DNA of 64,000 nucleotides, from positions 48,001-112,000 of the forward strand of contig NZ_CP074373.1 of NCBI RefSeq assembly GCF_021560035.1. Direction: 5' to 3'. Position numbers and translations under genes: made by a program. Shown piece after piece: positions 30,369 to 39,843 of the stretch. Below the pieces are notes generated by a model. The model did no database searches, was not told where the DNA came from, and saw only the letters and a list, made by a program, of their open reading frames with translations. The stretch's first letter is position 1; every line of letters begins with the position of its first letter. The stretch comes from Virgibacillus sp. NKC19-16. Lineage in GTDB: Bacteria; Bacillota; Bacilli; Bacillales; Amphibacillaceae.

Positions 30369-33300
30369 ATGAAAGGTATTCATAATTATTTACAATCAAA
30401 AGAAGATATACAATCAATTTTAGGTGGGGTTACCAGTGGTATGAGCGAACAGCTTGTTGCGGGCTTATCTGGATCTGCAAGAAGTCTGCTTGTTTCACTG
30501 ATTAATGAATCTGCAGATAAGCCAATTTTGCTGGTAACACATCAATTAGTACAGGCGCAACAGCTATACGACGATTTAGCTGAATTTGCCGGGGAAGATG
30601 ATGTCCATTTATACCCTGTGAATGAACTGATCGCTTCTGAAATTGCCATTGCCAGTCCGGAACTCAGGAGTCAACGGATCGATTCATTAACAGCCTGGTC
30701 GAAAAGGGAATCAGGTATTTTAATCGCGCCTGTAGCTGCATTAAAACGGATATTACCACCACCAAGCTACTGGAGCACATACCAATTAAGATTTGCGCTT
30801 GGAGAGGCGATTGATATTGAGGCGTACCTGTCATCATTAGTAGATATGGGATACGCGCGTCAGGGAATGGTTACAACACCCGGCGAATTTAGTGTTCGTG
30901 GCGGAATCATTGATATTTATCCGATAACAGAGGAATACCCGATACGTATAGAATTGTTTGATGATGAAATAGATTCTATACGGTATTTTGATGCGGAAAC
31001 ACAGCGCTCATTGGACAAACAGCAGGAAGTCATTGTCGGGCCGGCGACAGAACTACTACTGACAGACGAAGATATTCTTTCAAGCGCAGGGAGACTCGAG
31101 AATGCATTGGCAGACAGTTTAGGTAAAATGACAGATGTAGAAGCAAAAGAAACATTATCCGAAAACATGGAACAGGATATCGCACGCCTGAAGAATGTGG
31201 AGCATTTTCAAGAAATGTATAAATATATTGGATTCCTCTATGAAAATCCTGCTAGTTTGTTAGACTACCTCCCTTCCAATGGGTTGATTATTTTCGATGA
31301 AATGAACAGAATACAGGAAACAGCTACGAACCTGGATACGGAAGAAGCCGAGTGGTACAGCAGTCTACTCGAATCAAATAAAATGGTAAGAAATAGTACA
31401 TTTTCCTTTGATTGGCAATCGGTATGGGACAATATCAGTCACCAACGGCTGTATATGTCTGTATTCTTGCGGCATATTCCAAATACACAACCGCAAAATA
31501 TTATCAACCTTTCTTCTCGGGTCATGCAGGAATTCCATGGCCAAATGAATTTGTTTAAAAACGAGTTAAAGCGGTGGGAAAAAGGGGATTACTCTGTTGT
31601 CATTTTAGCCCCAAATAAAAAACGCGCGGATAAAATCAATTCTATTTTCATGGATTATGATATTGAAGCAGCAGTCACAGAAACCCCGCAACTGCCTGTA
31701 GGGATTCCTACGATAGCTATCGGTAATATCAGCAGTGGTATAGAATTCCCGATGCATAAACTGGCACTGATAACGGAAAATGAACTGTTCAAAAAACGAA
31801 CTAAGAAGCCGAGAAGGCAGCAGAAAGTATCTAATGCTGAACGGATTCAGAATTATCAGGAACTAAAAGTGGGGGACTACGTTGTACATGCAAACCATGG
31901 TGTAGGTAAATATTTAGGGATTGAAACGCTGGAAGTTAAGGATTCACATAAAGATTATATGCTGATCAAGTATTCCGGCGATGATAAGCTTTTCGTTCCG
32001 ATCGATCAAATTGATCTCGTTCAGAAATTTGTAGCTTCCGAGGGTAAAGAACCGAAGTTGTACAAATTAGGTGGATCAGAATGGGCGAAGGTGAAGCGAA
32101 AAGTACAGTCATCTGTTGAAGACATTGCGGATGATTTAATTAAGCTATACGCCGAAAGACAAGAAAAACAGGGGTATGCCTTTTCCGAAGACAGCGAGAT
32201 GCAGCGTGAATTCGAAGCTTCGTTTCCGTATCAGGAAACCGATGACCAGATTCGCTGTATTGAAGAAATTAAGCAAGATATGGAAAGAGAACGCCCGATG
32301 GATCGACTGCTTTGTGGGGATGTTGGTTACGGGAAAACAGAGGTGGCGATACGTGCTGCGTTTAAAGCTATAGCGGATGGAAAGCAAGTCGCTCTTTTAG
32401 TACCGACAACTATCTTAGGCCAACAGCATTTTGAAACGATTCAAGAGCGCTTCCAGGATCATGCGGTCAACATCGCCCTCTTAACACGCTTTCGAACGAA
32501 GAAACAACAGACGGAAACATTAAAAGGGTTAAAATCAGGAAATGTTGATATCGTTATTGGTACCCATCGCTTATTATCCAAAGACGTGCAGTATCGTGAT
32601 TTAGGACTGCTTATTGTTGACGAAGAACAGCGCTTTGGTGTGAAGCATAAGGAAAAAATTAAACAATTGAAGACCAATGTGGATGTGCTCACCTTAACAG
32701 CAACCCCAATTCCAAGAACCTTGCACATGTCCATGCTCGGGGTACGTGACTTATCTGTCATTGAGACACCACCTGAAAATCGTTTTCCGATTCAGACCTA
32801 TGTGATGGAATACAACCCTATTTTCATCCGTGAATCGATTGAGCGGGAATTGGCACGCGGCGGCCAAGTATTCTTCCTGCACAATCGGGTGGAAAGTATT
32901 GATAAGGTTGCTAGGGATGTCAATATGCTCGTTCCGGATGCCAGAGTAGCGGTCGCACATGGACAGATGAATGAGGCTGAACTGGAAAACGCTATGTTTG
33001 GGTTTTTAGAAGGTGAATCTGATATATTGGTTAGCACAACCATTATCGAAACAGGTGTCGATATTCCAAATGTGAATACACTAATCGTGAATAATGCAGA
33101 TTATATGGGGCTGAGTCAGCTTTATCAGCTGCGTGGCCGTGTGGGGCGTTCCAATCGCGTCGCATATGCGTACTTTACCTATCAAAAAGATAAAGTACTC
33201 ACAGAGGTATCTGAAAAGCGTCTGCAAGCCATTAAGGAATTTACGGAGTTAGGTTCCGGCTTTAAAATTGCGATGCGTGATCTGTCCATTCGTGGAACCG

Positions 33301-33893
33301 GGAACTTACTGGGAGCCCAGCAGCATGGATTTATCGACTCTGTCGGGTTTGATTTGTATTCACAAATGCTCAAAGATGCCATCGAAGCTCGTAAAGCCGG
33401 GAAAGAGGTGGAAGACATACAACCCTTTGAACCTGAGCTCACATTGGATGTGGATGCTTATATCCCGGAATCCTATATTAAAGACGAGAAACAGAAAATT
33501 GAAATCTATAAACAATTTCAAGCCATTGAATCTTCGGAGGATATTGATGATCTAAAGGATGAATTAATCGATCGGTTCGGCGATTTCCCGCCGGAAGTGG
33601 AGCATTTATTTGCCGTAGCTTCCTTGAAAATGTATGCCAAACGAGAACGTGTCGAATCCATTAGTGAAAAGAATAAAAAAATCGAGCTGCTTGTGGATGA
33701 AAATCGAAGTCAGCAAATCGACGGAGCAAAATTATTCGAGCTTGCCAGTAGCTTTGGACGAGGTGTGCAATTAGGGACAGAGAATAGTAAATTGAAAATA
33801 ATCTTTAAATATACGGGTGATTCCCGCCACGGGCGCTACGGGACCGTAGAAAATCTGGTTGATAAGTTGCAAGCAGTGGATAGAGAACAATAA
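30369..33893 (+). CDS. mfd: Transcription-repair coupling factor
   Basis: DNA translocase that removes stalled RNA polymerase and recruits UvrA to lesions. The 1174 residues show the UvrB-like N-terminal module, the RNA polymerase interaction domain (VGDYVVHANHGVGKYLG near 500), helicase motifs including Walker A GDVGYGKTE (near 650), DEEQ box (near 751), TATPIPRTLHMS, and LRGRVGRS, and a C-terminal TRCF domain. GTGGGGG lies before the ATG. Confidence 0.97.
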   Translation: MKGIHNYLQSKEDIQSILGGVTSGMSEQLVAGLSGSARSLLVSLINESADKPILLVTHQLVQAQQLYDDLAEFAGEDDVHLYPVNELIASEIAIASPELRSQRIDSLTAWSKRESGILIAPVAALKRILPPPSYWSTYQLRFALGEAIDIEAYLSSLVDMGYARQGMVTTPGEFSVRGGIIDIYPITEEYPIRIELFDDEIDSIRYFDAETQRSLDKQQEVIVGPATELLLTDEDILSSAGRLENALADSLGKMTDVEAKETLSENMEQDIARLKNVEHFQEMYKYIGFLYENPASLLDYLPSNGLIIFDEMNRIQETATNLDTEEAEWYSSLLESNKMVRNSTFSFDWQSVWDNISHQRLYMSVFLRHIPNTQPQNIINLSSRVMQEFHGQMNLFKNELKRWEKGDYSVVILAPNKKRADKINSIFMDYDIEAAVTETPQLPVGIPTIAIGNISSGIEFPMHKLALITENELFKKRTKKPRRQQKVSNAERIQNYQELKVGDYVVHANHGVGKYLGIETLEVKDSHKDYMLIKYSGDDKLFVPIDQIDLVQKFVASEGKEPKLYKLGGSEWAKVKRKVQSSVEDIADDLIKLYAERQEKQGYAFSEDSEMQREFEASFPYQETDDQIRCIEEIKQDMERERPMDRLLCGDVGYGKTEVAIRAAFKAIADGKQVALLVPTTILGQQHFETIQERFQDHAVNIALLTRFRTKKQQTETLKGLKSGNVDIVIGTHRLLSKDVQYRDLGLLIVDEEQRFGVKHKEKIKQLKTNVDVLTLTATPIPRTLHMSMLGVRDLSVIETPPENRFPIQTYVMEYNPIFIRESIERELARGGQVFFLHNRVESIDKVARDVNMLVPDARVAVAHGQMNEAELENAMFGFLEGESDILVSTTIIETGVDIPNVNTLIVNNADYMGLSQLYQLRGRVGRSNRVAYAYFTYQKDKVLTEVSEKRLQAIKEFTELGSGFKIAMRDLSIRGTGNLLGAQQHGFIDSVGFDLYSQMLKDAIEARKAGKEVEDIQPFEPELTLDVDAYIPESYIKDEKQKIEIYKQFQAIESSEDIDDLKDELIDRFGDFPPEVEHLFAVASLKMYAKRERVESISEKNKKIELLVDENRSQQIDGAKLFELASSFGRGVQLGTENSKLKIIFKYTGDSRHGRYGTVENLVDKLQAVDREQ

Positions 33894-33908
33894 AAAATTG
33901 GTATCTAA

Positions 33909-33938
33909 TGTATAGTCTTCCTGTGATGATTCATACTA
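33909..33938 (+). promoter_or_regulatory. Sigma-G promoter of spoVT
   Basis: TGTATA (33909-33914), 17 bases, CATACTA (33932-33938): a full match to the sigma-G pattern. The spoVT gene is sigma-G dependent in B. subtilis. Confidence 0.82.
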
Positions 33939-34019
33939 AAACCACAACTGGTGATTTTTGTAATTGAAAAAGGATATGTACAAATAATAATCATCATAAG
34001 AAAGTGAGGCTACTTAGAT

Positions 34020-34553
34020 ATGAAAGCAACAGGTATTGTACGACGTATTGATGATTTAGGCAGGGTAGTTATTCCAAAGGAAATTAGAAGAACACTGCGC
34101 ATCCGTGAAGGGGATCCACTGGAAATATTCGTGGATAGAGAAGGCGAAGTTATTCTAAAAAAGTATTCACCAATTAACGAATTAGGCCACTTCGCAAAGG
34201 AATATGCAGAAGCATTATTTGATTCCCTGCAATCCCCAGTCCTAATCTGTGACCGGGACGAAGTAATCGCTATTGCTGGGGAATCAAAAAAGGACTATTT
34301 AAATAAAAATATTGGATCTGAAATGACAAAAACAATTGAAGACCGCTCACAGGTTTTTGAAACAGAAACAAGCAATGTAGAGGTCATAGATGGAAACGAA
34401 CAGGAACTTAATTCCTATTGTATTAGCCCAATCATCGCAAACGGAGATCCAATTGGCTGTGTTATGATATTTTCCAAAGAAGAGAAATTAAGCAATGTCG
34501 AGCAAAAAGCAGTCGAAACAGCCGCAAGCTTTTTGGCTAGGCAGATGGAGTAA
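34020..34553 (+). CDS. spoVT: Stage V sporulation regulator SpoVT
   Basis: Forespore transcription factor that tunes sigma-G genes. 177 residues: AbrB-like DNA-binding domain (MKATGIVRRIDDLGRVVIP to about 50) and a GAF domain (about 56-177) for a small ligand. AAGTGAGG precedes the ATG. A consensus sigma-G promoter lies upstream. Confidence 0.97.
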   Translation: MKATGIVRRIDDLGRVVIPKEIRRTLRIREGDPLEIFVDREGEVILKKYSPINELGHFAKEYAEALFDSLQSPVLICDRDEVIAIAGESKKDYLNKNIGSEMTKTIEDRSQVFETETSNVEVIDGNEQELNSYCISPIIANGDPIGCVMIFSKEEKLSNVEQKAVETAASFLARQME

Positions 34554-34568
34554 TACTTAAATGGATAA

Positions 34569-34609
34569 AGGCTGTCTCTAGAAAGTGTAGACTTTTTGGG
34601 GGCAGTTTT
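34569..34609 (+). terminator. Terminator after spoVT
   Basis: CTGTCTC pairs with GGGGGCAG through G-T pairs across a long loop, followed by TTTTTT. Weak stem, good T-run. Confidence 0.55.
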
Positions 34610-34696
34610 TTAGTTTATGCTTCCTCGGCTGATTATATCGTACAAACAACGAATAGAAAGGCCACTTTTAAATATAGCTTTTTATACTCAAAGCCA

Positions 34697-34744
34697 TAAA
34701 AATAAAGGTTGATATATATTACATGACTAATATGTATCAACCTC
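34697..34744 (-). terminator. Terminator of the 62-residue hypothetical gene
   Basis: On the minus strand GGTTGATACATATTA pairs with TAATATATATCAACC (one G-T/mismatch), followed by TTTATTTTT. Confidence 0.8.
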
Positions 34745-34758
34745 CTTACTCTTGTTAT

Positions 34759-34947
34759 TTAAGCGTTGTTGCTTTTCACGGCTTCTACTGAAATAACATG
34801 CTCCTTAAAAAAGAAAGCACCGTTTTCGTTGAAAAGTCCATCTTCCCCCATGATTTGATTTTTTATTTCCCGATCACTTTCTCCTTGTAAGGTCGTCTCA
34901 ATAACGTGGCCATTCTTAAGGGATATTTTCACATCATATTGTCGCAT
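34759..34947 (-). CDS. Small conserved-type hypothetical protein
   Basis: Reads 62 residues from MRQYDVKISLKNG, with AAAGGAG 9 bases before this ATG; a TTG three codons earlier overlaps the ribosome site. The sequence suggests a small beta-sheet fold (DVKISLKNGHVIETTLQ, AFFFKEHVISVEAV) with a charged helix between, and no membrane segment. It has its own terminator, which supports it as a real gene. I do not recognise a function. Confidence 0.7.
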   Translation of the reverse strand: MRQYDVKISLKNGHVIETTLQGESDREIKNQIMGEDGLFNENGAFFFKEHVISVEAVKSNNA

Positions 34948-35037
34948 TTGTTTCAACTCCTTTATTGTTTTGTATACCCATCAGTGAACGTTATTACACA
35001 TTTTCCCGAAACACCGGATAATTCACAAAACAAGAAT

Positions 35038-35063
35038 GTTTAAAGGGATTTATAACAGGGAAT
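35038..35063 (+). promoter_or_regulatory. Sigma-B promoter of the csbD-like gene
   Basis: GTTTAA (35038-35043), 14 bases, GGGAAT (35058-35063): a full match to the general-stress sigma-B consensus, 28 bases before the start codon. Confidence 0.85.
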
Positions 35064-35090
35064 TTTTTTATAGAAGGGAGGAAGACAAAA

Positions 35091-35303
35091 TTGAGTAATG
35101 GAAATTCAGACAAAGTAAAAGGTAAAGTGAGTAAAATAAAAGGTGAAATAAAAGATCAAGTAGGTAATCTAACAGATAATAAGAAAATGCAGGGGAGCGG
35201 CAAAAAGGATAAAGTAAAAGGATCTGTACAGGACGCTTCTGGTGAAACAAAGAATGAAGAAAATGATGCCAAGGAGAGCGATCAGGATAATCGAGTAGAC
35301 TAA
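35091..35303 (+). CDS. CsbD-family general stress protein
   Basis: A 70-residue, highly hydrophilic, Lys/Asp/Gly-rich protein with the CsbD pattern DKVKGKVSKIKGEIKDQVG...DKVKGSVQDASGE. TTG start behind GGGAGG. CsbD proteins are abundant sigma-B stress proteins of unknown action, probably intrinsically disordered. The sigma-B promoter directly upstream supports stress induction. Confidence 0.9.
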   Translation: MSNGNSDKVKGKVSKIKGEIKDQVGNLTDNKKMQGSGKKDKVKGSVQDASGETKNEENDAKESDQDNRVD

Positions 35304-35323
35304 CCCCCTGCTACTCGATTTCT
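35291..35323 (+). terminator. Terminator at the csbD-like stop
   Basis: TCGAGTAG (35291-35298) pairs with CTACTCGA (35311-35318), followed by a short T tail. The left arm includes the stop region. 35324-35575 shows nothing further. Confidence 0.6.
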
Positions 35324-35575
35324 ACTAACTTACCTCATGAGCTAGAACCCACTCTTATGTTAAATTAACCCTGGAGCTTACTTTGTTGAATTCTTATGTC
35401 CAGTCAGCAGCTAAAGCCCATAAATAAGTTCATCTTCTGTCAATTTACTTTGCATCCATCCGTATATTAGAATACAGTATTATCATTTACAAATGACTAA
35501 GTACAAATAAATTTCAACTGTTTCAGCATTCTCGCTGACTCTTATTCCTAGTTAGCGTTCGTTTCAGGAACATAA

Positions 35576-35884
35576 CTATTTATGAATGGTTGTTTCCTTC
35601 ATACTATAAATTTCATAAGCAAAATATCCAAATAAATAACCGATTCCAGCTCCTAAACTAACTGTAGATAGTAGAGAGATTGGGGAAAACATGCCCAGAA
35701 TGACGCCGATAGCACCCCCAAAAATCATTCCTATTGGTATTAAACTATCTAATAAATCTTGAGCGCCTTTTGACTTTTTCTTACCTAAGTTACCCTGGTT
35801 ATATTTATGTTTAAGCCTTCCAATTACAAATACTGTAATCCCACCCACTATTACAAGAGGCGCAATCGCCATGAAAAACCACAT
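35576..35884 (-). CDS. Small membrane protein, three predicted helices
   Basis: 102 residues. Membrane segments at about 3-22 (FMAIAPLVIVGGITVFVI), 46-66 and 70-91, the last two Gly-rich (GGAIGVILG, GAGIGYLFGYFAYEIY), with a Lys-rich cytosolic stretch between the first and second. AAGGAGG precedes the ATG. No family or function recognised. It may share a transcript with the neighbouring small membrane gene. Confidence 0.75.
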   Translation of the reverse strand: MWFFMAIAPLVIVGGITVFVIGRLKHKYNQGNLGKKKSKGAQDLLDSLIPIGMIFGGAIGVILGMFSPISLLSTVSLGAGIGYLFGYFAYEIYSMKETTIHK

Positions 35885-35932
35885 GTTTGAACCTCCTTAA
35901 TTATTTTTTTTAATAGTTCACTAGCATGAATA

Positions 35933-36178
35933 TTATTTTGAAAATCTCTTCAGCATTTTAGGAATTAGATAAGCCAATGCTGCCGCTACAACAGCAATTA
36001 AAAGGGTTGGAAAATAAGAGCTTTTACCCAAAGCAACCTCTTGGGGCAAGTTACCACTCATATTCCAAGCCTCTGATAAGTCAGGAGTGTAGAAAGTGGT
36101 GAGAACCACACCTGATGCTAGTTGAATAAAGAAAAATATAACTACGAAGCTTACGATGAATATAATGAATCTTTTCAT
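35933..36178 (-). CDS. Small membrane protein, two predicted helices
   Basis: 81 residues with helices at about 3-24 (FIIFIVSFVVIFFFIQL) and 55-73 (TLLIAVVAAALAYLIPKML), and a short outside loop. GGAGGGAG precedes the ATG. Same strand and 48 bases upstream of the three-helix gene, so likely one operon. Function unknown. Confidence 0.75.
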   Translation of the reverse strand: MKRFIIFIVSFVVIFFFIQLASGVVLTTFYTPDLSEAWNMSGNLPQEVALGKSSYFPTLLIAVVAAALAYLIPKMLKRFSK

Positions 36179-36492
36179 TCTACTCCCTCCAGAAATAGGT
36201 AAGAATTTATAAGTTTAATCATTCGCAATATTTGTATTTACTATAACATAAATCTCTATATACCACTGATTAATTTTACGATTTTAAATATAAAAGATAC
36301 ACGGTTTGTTATAATGATCGAAAGTGGGGTGGAAGAATATATTAACGGGCTGCAATTTTTTGAAACGAAACTACATCCTGTGTGAAACGCTGATAAAAAC
36401 CACCTACAAGCGCTTTTATCGTCGAATGAGATTCCGCCTCATCTATGCTATAATAAAATCTACATTTACACGAAGAAAAAAGGGCGTTTGCC
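36179..36492. other. Intergenic region between divergent genes
   Basis: About 310 bases between the small membrane-protein pair and yabM. A short open frame (36324-36506) overlaps yabM out of frame and has no ribosome site. TATAAT-like boxes occur (for example 36451-36456) without a good -35. I see no other element. Confidence 0.5.
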
Positions 36493-38085
36493 ATGGACCG
36501 GAATGAAACGAATAAGTTAGTTAAGGGGGCTTTGTTGCTGACAATAGCCGGGTTGATCAGTAAAATCCTAAGTGCCGGCTACCGGATTCCCCTACAAAAT
36601 ATGACAGGAGATATCGGTTTTTATATTTACCAGCAGGTGTATCCTATTCTTGGGATCGCAATGGTTTTTGCATTATATGGCTTTCCGTCAGCGATATCAA
36701 AAATGGCGGTAGACCTAAAAGCGGAGGGGAAACTTCTTTCGTTCACAAGCTTTTATATCCCCATTTTTATCATTCTATTTGGAATCAATGGGGCATTATT
36801 TCTTTTTTTATTTTTTAATGCGCCTTTACTTGCTGAATGGGTAGGGGACGAAAATTTGGCGAATACGTACCGGTTTGCGGCGTTTGCCTTTTTATTGATT
36901 CCTTTCTCTGCTTTATTAAGAGGGGTTTTTCAAGGGAATTATCATATGAAGCCAACAGCCTATTCGCAAATCGGAGAACAGTTTATTCGAGTTTTGATCA
37001 TTATTACAGCCTCGGTTGTTGTTGCCGTTCAGGGGCAACATTTTTATGAAATTGGACATGCTGCTGCGCTTGCATCGATACTAGGTTCTGCGACGGCTAT
37101 TCTGATTCTGGCTTTGTTTTTTATCAAAGAAAGGCCTGTTATGCGGGAAACATCTAAAGTCCCGTGGAATTATTATGTGCGGACGATTTTAACATTGGGG
37201 ATGGTTGCTGCTTTAAATCATATGGTGCTACTGGTGATCCAATTCGCCGATACATTTACGCTGATCCCCAGTTTAATGAATTACGGTTTCACACAGATAG
37301 AAGCCATGGAGGCAAAAGGCGTGTTTGATCGCGGACAGCCTTTAATCCAGCTTGGGACGGTCTTGGGATCATCTTTTGCGCTTGCACTTGTGCCAAGCCT
37401 TTCGAAGCAAAAGTTGGAAAAAGCCCCGGATACGTTTTATCATTACATACGTGGTGCCATGTTGTTCAGTTTTTATTTAGCCACTGGTGCCACAATAGGA
37501 TTAATTGCTATCTTCTCTGAAGCGAATGTATTATTGTTTCAAAATGATCAAGGAACGGTTGATTTACAAATACTTGTCGTGTCCATACTGCTTTGCTCGT
37601 TGGCGATTACGGCGTCAGCTATTCTGCAAAGCGTGGGATATCTGAAACGAACAGCTGGTTTTATAGCAATCGCATTCTTTATCAAATGGATTAGCAATCA
37701 GTTGTTGGTTCCATGGTTTGGAATAACAGGTAGTGCTGTCGCAACTGTGTTCAGCTTACTTGTGTTATGTGGGCTTGTACTTTTTGAATTGAAAAGGAAA
37801 TTGCCGGGCCTGCATTTTTTCAGGCAAATTAATATAGGTGCGCTGGTAAAAGCTACACTGGCAATGGTTATTTATCTTATTGTCGTAGAGGCTATCTTTT
37901 CCCAGGTTGCTGTATCAACACGCATTGGGTTACTGCTTTATATCGTGTTTATCGCGATAACGGGTGGAATTATCTTTATCTATTGCCTGTTAAGATGGCG
38001 AGCTTTTACAGCAAGGGAATTAGCCATGCTGCCATTTGCACATGTTTTCATTCGTATCCACAAAGGGAGGAAGACAAATGAGTAA
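36493..38085 (+). CDS. yabM: MATE/MOP-superfamily lipid-linked oligosaccharide flippase (YabM/SpoVB-like)
   Basis: 530 residues, about 14 membrane helices, of the polysaccharide transport (MurJ/SpoVB/Wzx) family. The N-terminal LVKGALLLTIAGLISKILSAGYRIPLQNMTG is typical of SpoVB/YtgP/YabM proteins. It may flip peptidoglycan or related lipid-linked intermediates, possibly in sporulation. AGGGCG lies before the ATG. Its last 8 bases overlap yabN. Confidence 0.92.
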   Translation: MDRNETNKLVKGALLLTIAGLISKILSAGYRIPLQNMTGDIGFYIYQQVYPILGIAMVFALYGFPSAISKMAVDLKAEGKLLSFTSFYIPIFIILFGINGALFLFLFFNAPLLAEWVGDENLANTYRFAAFAFLLIPFSALLRGVFQGNYHMKPTAYSQIGEQFIRVLIIITASVVVAVQGQHFYEIGHAAALASILGSATAILILALFFIKERPVMRETSKVPWNYYVRTILTLGMVAALNHMVLLVIQFADTFTLIPSLMNYGFTQIEAMEAKGVFDRGQPLIQLGTVLGSSFALALVPSLSKQKLEKAPDTFYHYIRGAMLFSFYLATGATIGLIAIFSEANVLLFQNDQGTVDLQILVVSILLCSLAITASAILQSVGYLKRTAGFIAIAFFIKWISNQLLVPWFGITGSAVATVFSLLVLCGLVLFELKRKLPGLHFFRQINIGALVKATLAMVIYLIVVEAIFSQVAVSTRIGLLLYIVFIAITGGIIFIYCLLRWRAFTARELAMLPFAHVFIRIHKGRKTNE

Positions 38086-39523
38086 AATTGAAATAATTGG
38101 ATTAGGTGCTAGTGATATGGATCAGCTGTCTCTAGGCATTTATAAAAAATTGAAGCATACGCAAGGTGTTGTCTATACACGAACCATCGATCACCCGGTT
38201 ATTCGTTCATTAAAGCAAGAGGGCGTCAGCTTCGAGGCCTTTGATCATGTTTATGAGACAGAAGAGCAGTTTGCAAATGTTTATCACATAATAGTGGATA
38301 CCTTAATCGAAAAAGCGAAGGACACACCTATTATTTACACCCTCCCTGGTCACCCGATGCTTGCTGAGAAAACGGTACAGTTGTTACTTGAGCAAAAAGA
38401 GGTCGAAGTAGAAATTGCTGGTGGACAGAGCTATTTGGATGATTTATTTACAGTTCTGAAAATCGATCCAATCGATGGGTTCCAATTTATAGATGGTACG
38501 TCCTTTGAACGCAGTCAGCTTAATTATCGGCAACACACTGTATTTTGTCAGGTGTATGATCCGTTTATAGCATCAGAAGTGAAACTTGCGCTGCTGGAAG
38601 ATTTGCCGGCAGATTATGAGATTACAGTAGTGGAAGCGGCCGGAAGTACGCATGAGATGATCCGGACAGTTCCTTTAGAAGATCTTGATCGCTCTATGGA
38701 AGTTAGTAATTTAACAAGTGTCTATGTACCGCCAGCTCCTGCTGCGCTACTGAATCACACGTTCACAAGATTACGAGAGACTATTGCAACATTGCGAAGT
38801 CCAAATGGCTGCCCGTGGGATAAGGTGCAGACACATGAATCTTTACGCCAGTATGCGATTGAAGAAGTGTATGAATTAATCGATGCAATTGATAATCAAG
38901 ATGAGGAAAACATCATCGAAGAGCTCGGGGATATTCTCTTGCAGGTCATGCTTCATAGCCAAATAGGGGAAGATGATGGCTATTTCAATATTGATGATGT
39001 GATAGGTTCCATTACGGATAAGATGATCCACCGTCATCCACATGTATTTGCAGATACTACGGTTGAATCGGTCGATGATGTTTATAAGAATTGGGACGAA
39101 TTGAAGAAAGAGGAAAAAGGGCAACAGCGCAAATCTATGCTCGATGGTGTTCCGAAGCATCTTCCATCCTTATCAAAAGCGTTTAAACTCCAGAAAAAAG
39201 CAGCCAAAGTCGGTTTCGGGTGGGATGACGTGAGTGATATTTGGAATAAGCTGGATGAGGAAGTAACAGAAGCCCGGGATGCCATCAATGCAGAGGACAA
39301 CACGGAAATTGAGAAAGAATTCGGGGATGTACTATTTGTACTTGCGAATCTAACAAGGTATTATAAAATAAACCCGGAAATTGCGTTAAATCAAACTAAT
39401 CAGAAGTTTATCTCCCGTTTTTCCTATATCGAAGAACAATTAAGTACGCAAAGAAAAGATATGGAGAGCACTACACTAGAAGAAATGGACGCATTGTGGG
39501 ATCAGGCAAAAGAAGGAGAGTGA
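38078..39523 (+). CDS. yabN: YabN: tetrapyrrole methylase-like domain fused to MazG pyrophosphohydrolase
   Basis: 481 residues from ATG 38078 (GGGAGG upstream). The first 220 resemble SAM-dependent tetrapyrrole methylases (IEIIGLGASDMDQL, YTLPGHPMLAEKTV, ggqSYLDD). From about 240 come two MazG units, with GCPWDKVQTHESLRQYAIEEVYEL and the EExxE-type metal site IIEELGDILLQVMLHS. MazG hydrolyses NTPs, perhaps damaged ones. The fusion is standard for Bacillaceae. Confidence 0.95.
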   Translation: MSKIEIIGLGASDMDQLSLGIYKKLKHTQGVVYTRTIDHPVIRSLKQEGVSFEAFDHVYETEEQFANVYHIIVDTLIEKAKDTPIIYTLPGHPMLAEKTVQLLLEQKEVEVEIAGGQSYLDDLFTVLKIDPIDGFQFIDGTSFERSQLNYRQHTVFCQVYDPFIASEVKLALLEDLPADYEITVVEAAGSTHEMIRTVPLEDLDRSMEVSNLTSVYVPPAPAALLNHTFTRLRETIATLRSPNGCPWDKVQTHESLRQYAIEEVYELIDAIDNQDEENIIEELGDILLQVMLHSQIGEDDGYFNIDDVIGSITDKMIHRHPHVFADTTVESVDDVYKNWDELKKEEKGQQRKSMLDGVPKHLPSLSKAFKLQKKAAKVGFGWDDVSDIWNKLDEEVTEARDAINAEDNTEIEKEFGDVLFVLANLTRYYKINPEIALNQTNQKFISRFSYIEEQLSTQRKDMESTTLEEMDALWDQAKEGE

Positions 39524-39531
39524 AATCAATC

Positions 39532-39789
39532 ATGCGATTAGATAAATTTTTAAAAATATCCCGATTAATTAAGCGACGGACCATGGCGAAGGAAGTTGCC
39601 GATCAAGGGCGGATTACGATTAACGGCAACAAAGCCAAATCCTCATCAACGGTAGAGGCAGGCGATGAGCTTGTGATCAAATTCGGACAAAAGCTTGTGA
39701 CACTTCAGGTTAATAACTTAAGAGAAAATGTGAAAAAAGATGAAGCAGAGACGCTATATAAAGTAATCAAAGAAGAGCAAAATGAATAG
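39532..39789 (+). CDS. rqcP: RqcP (YabO), S4-domain ribosome quality-control factor
   Basis: 85 residues, an S4 RNA-binding domain (MRLDKFLKISRLIKRR...VADQGRITINGNKAKSS) like Hsp15. RqcP acts with RqcH on stalled 50S subunits to add poly-alanine tails. ATG 39532 has AAGGAGAG upstream. It follows yabN closely. Confidence 0.95.
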   Translation: MRLDKFLKISRLIKRRTMAKEVADQGRITINGNKAKSSSTVEAGDELVIKFGQKLVTLQVNNLRENVKKDEAETLYKVIKEEQNE

Positions 39790-39800
39790 TTCTATACTTG

Positions 39801-39842
39801 TCCCTCCTATCATAAAGTAATAATGATAAGGAGGGCTTTTTA
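39801..39842 (+). terminator. Terminator-like hairpin that includes the yabP ribosome site
   Basis: TCCCTCCTATCAT (39801-39813) pairs with ATGATAAGGAGGG (39824-39835, one bulge), then CTTTTT. The right arm AAGGAGGG is the yabP ribosome site, 8 bases before its ATG. Read-through transcripts from rqcP would hide it. Confidence 0.75.
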
Positions 39843-39843
39843 A

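Noticed and set aside
36324..36506. 60-codon open frame before yabM
   Set aside because: Overlaps the yabM start out of frame, lacks a ribosome site and has no protein-like composition.
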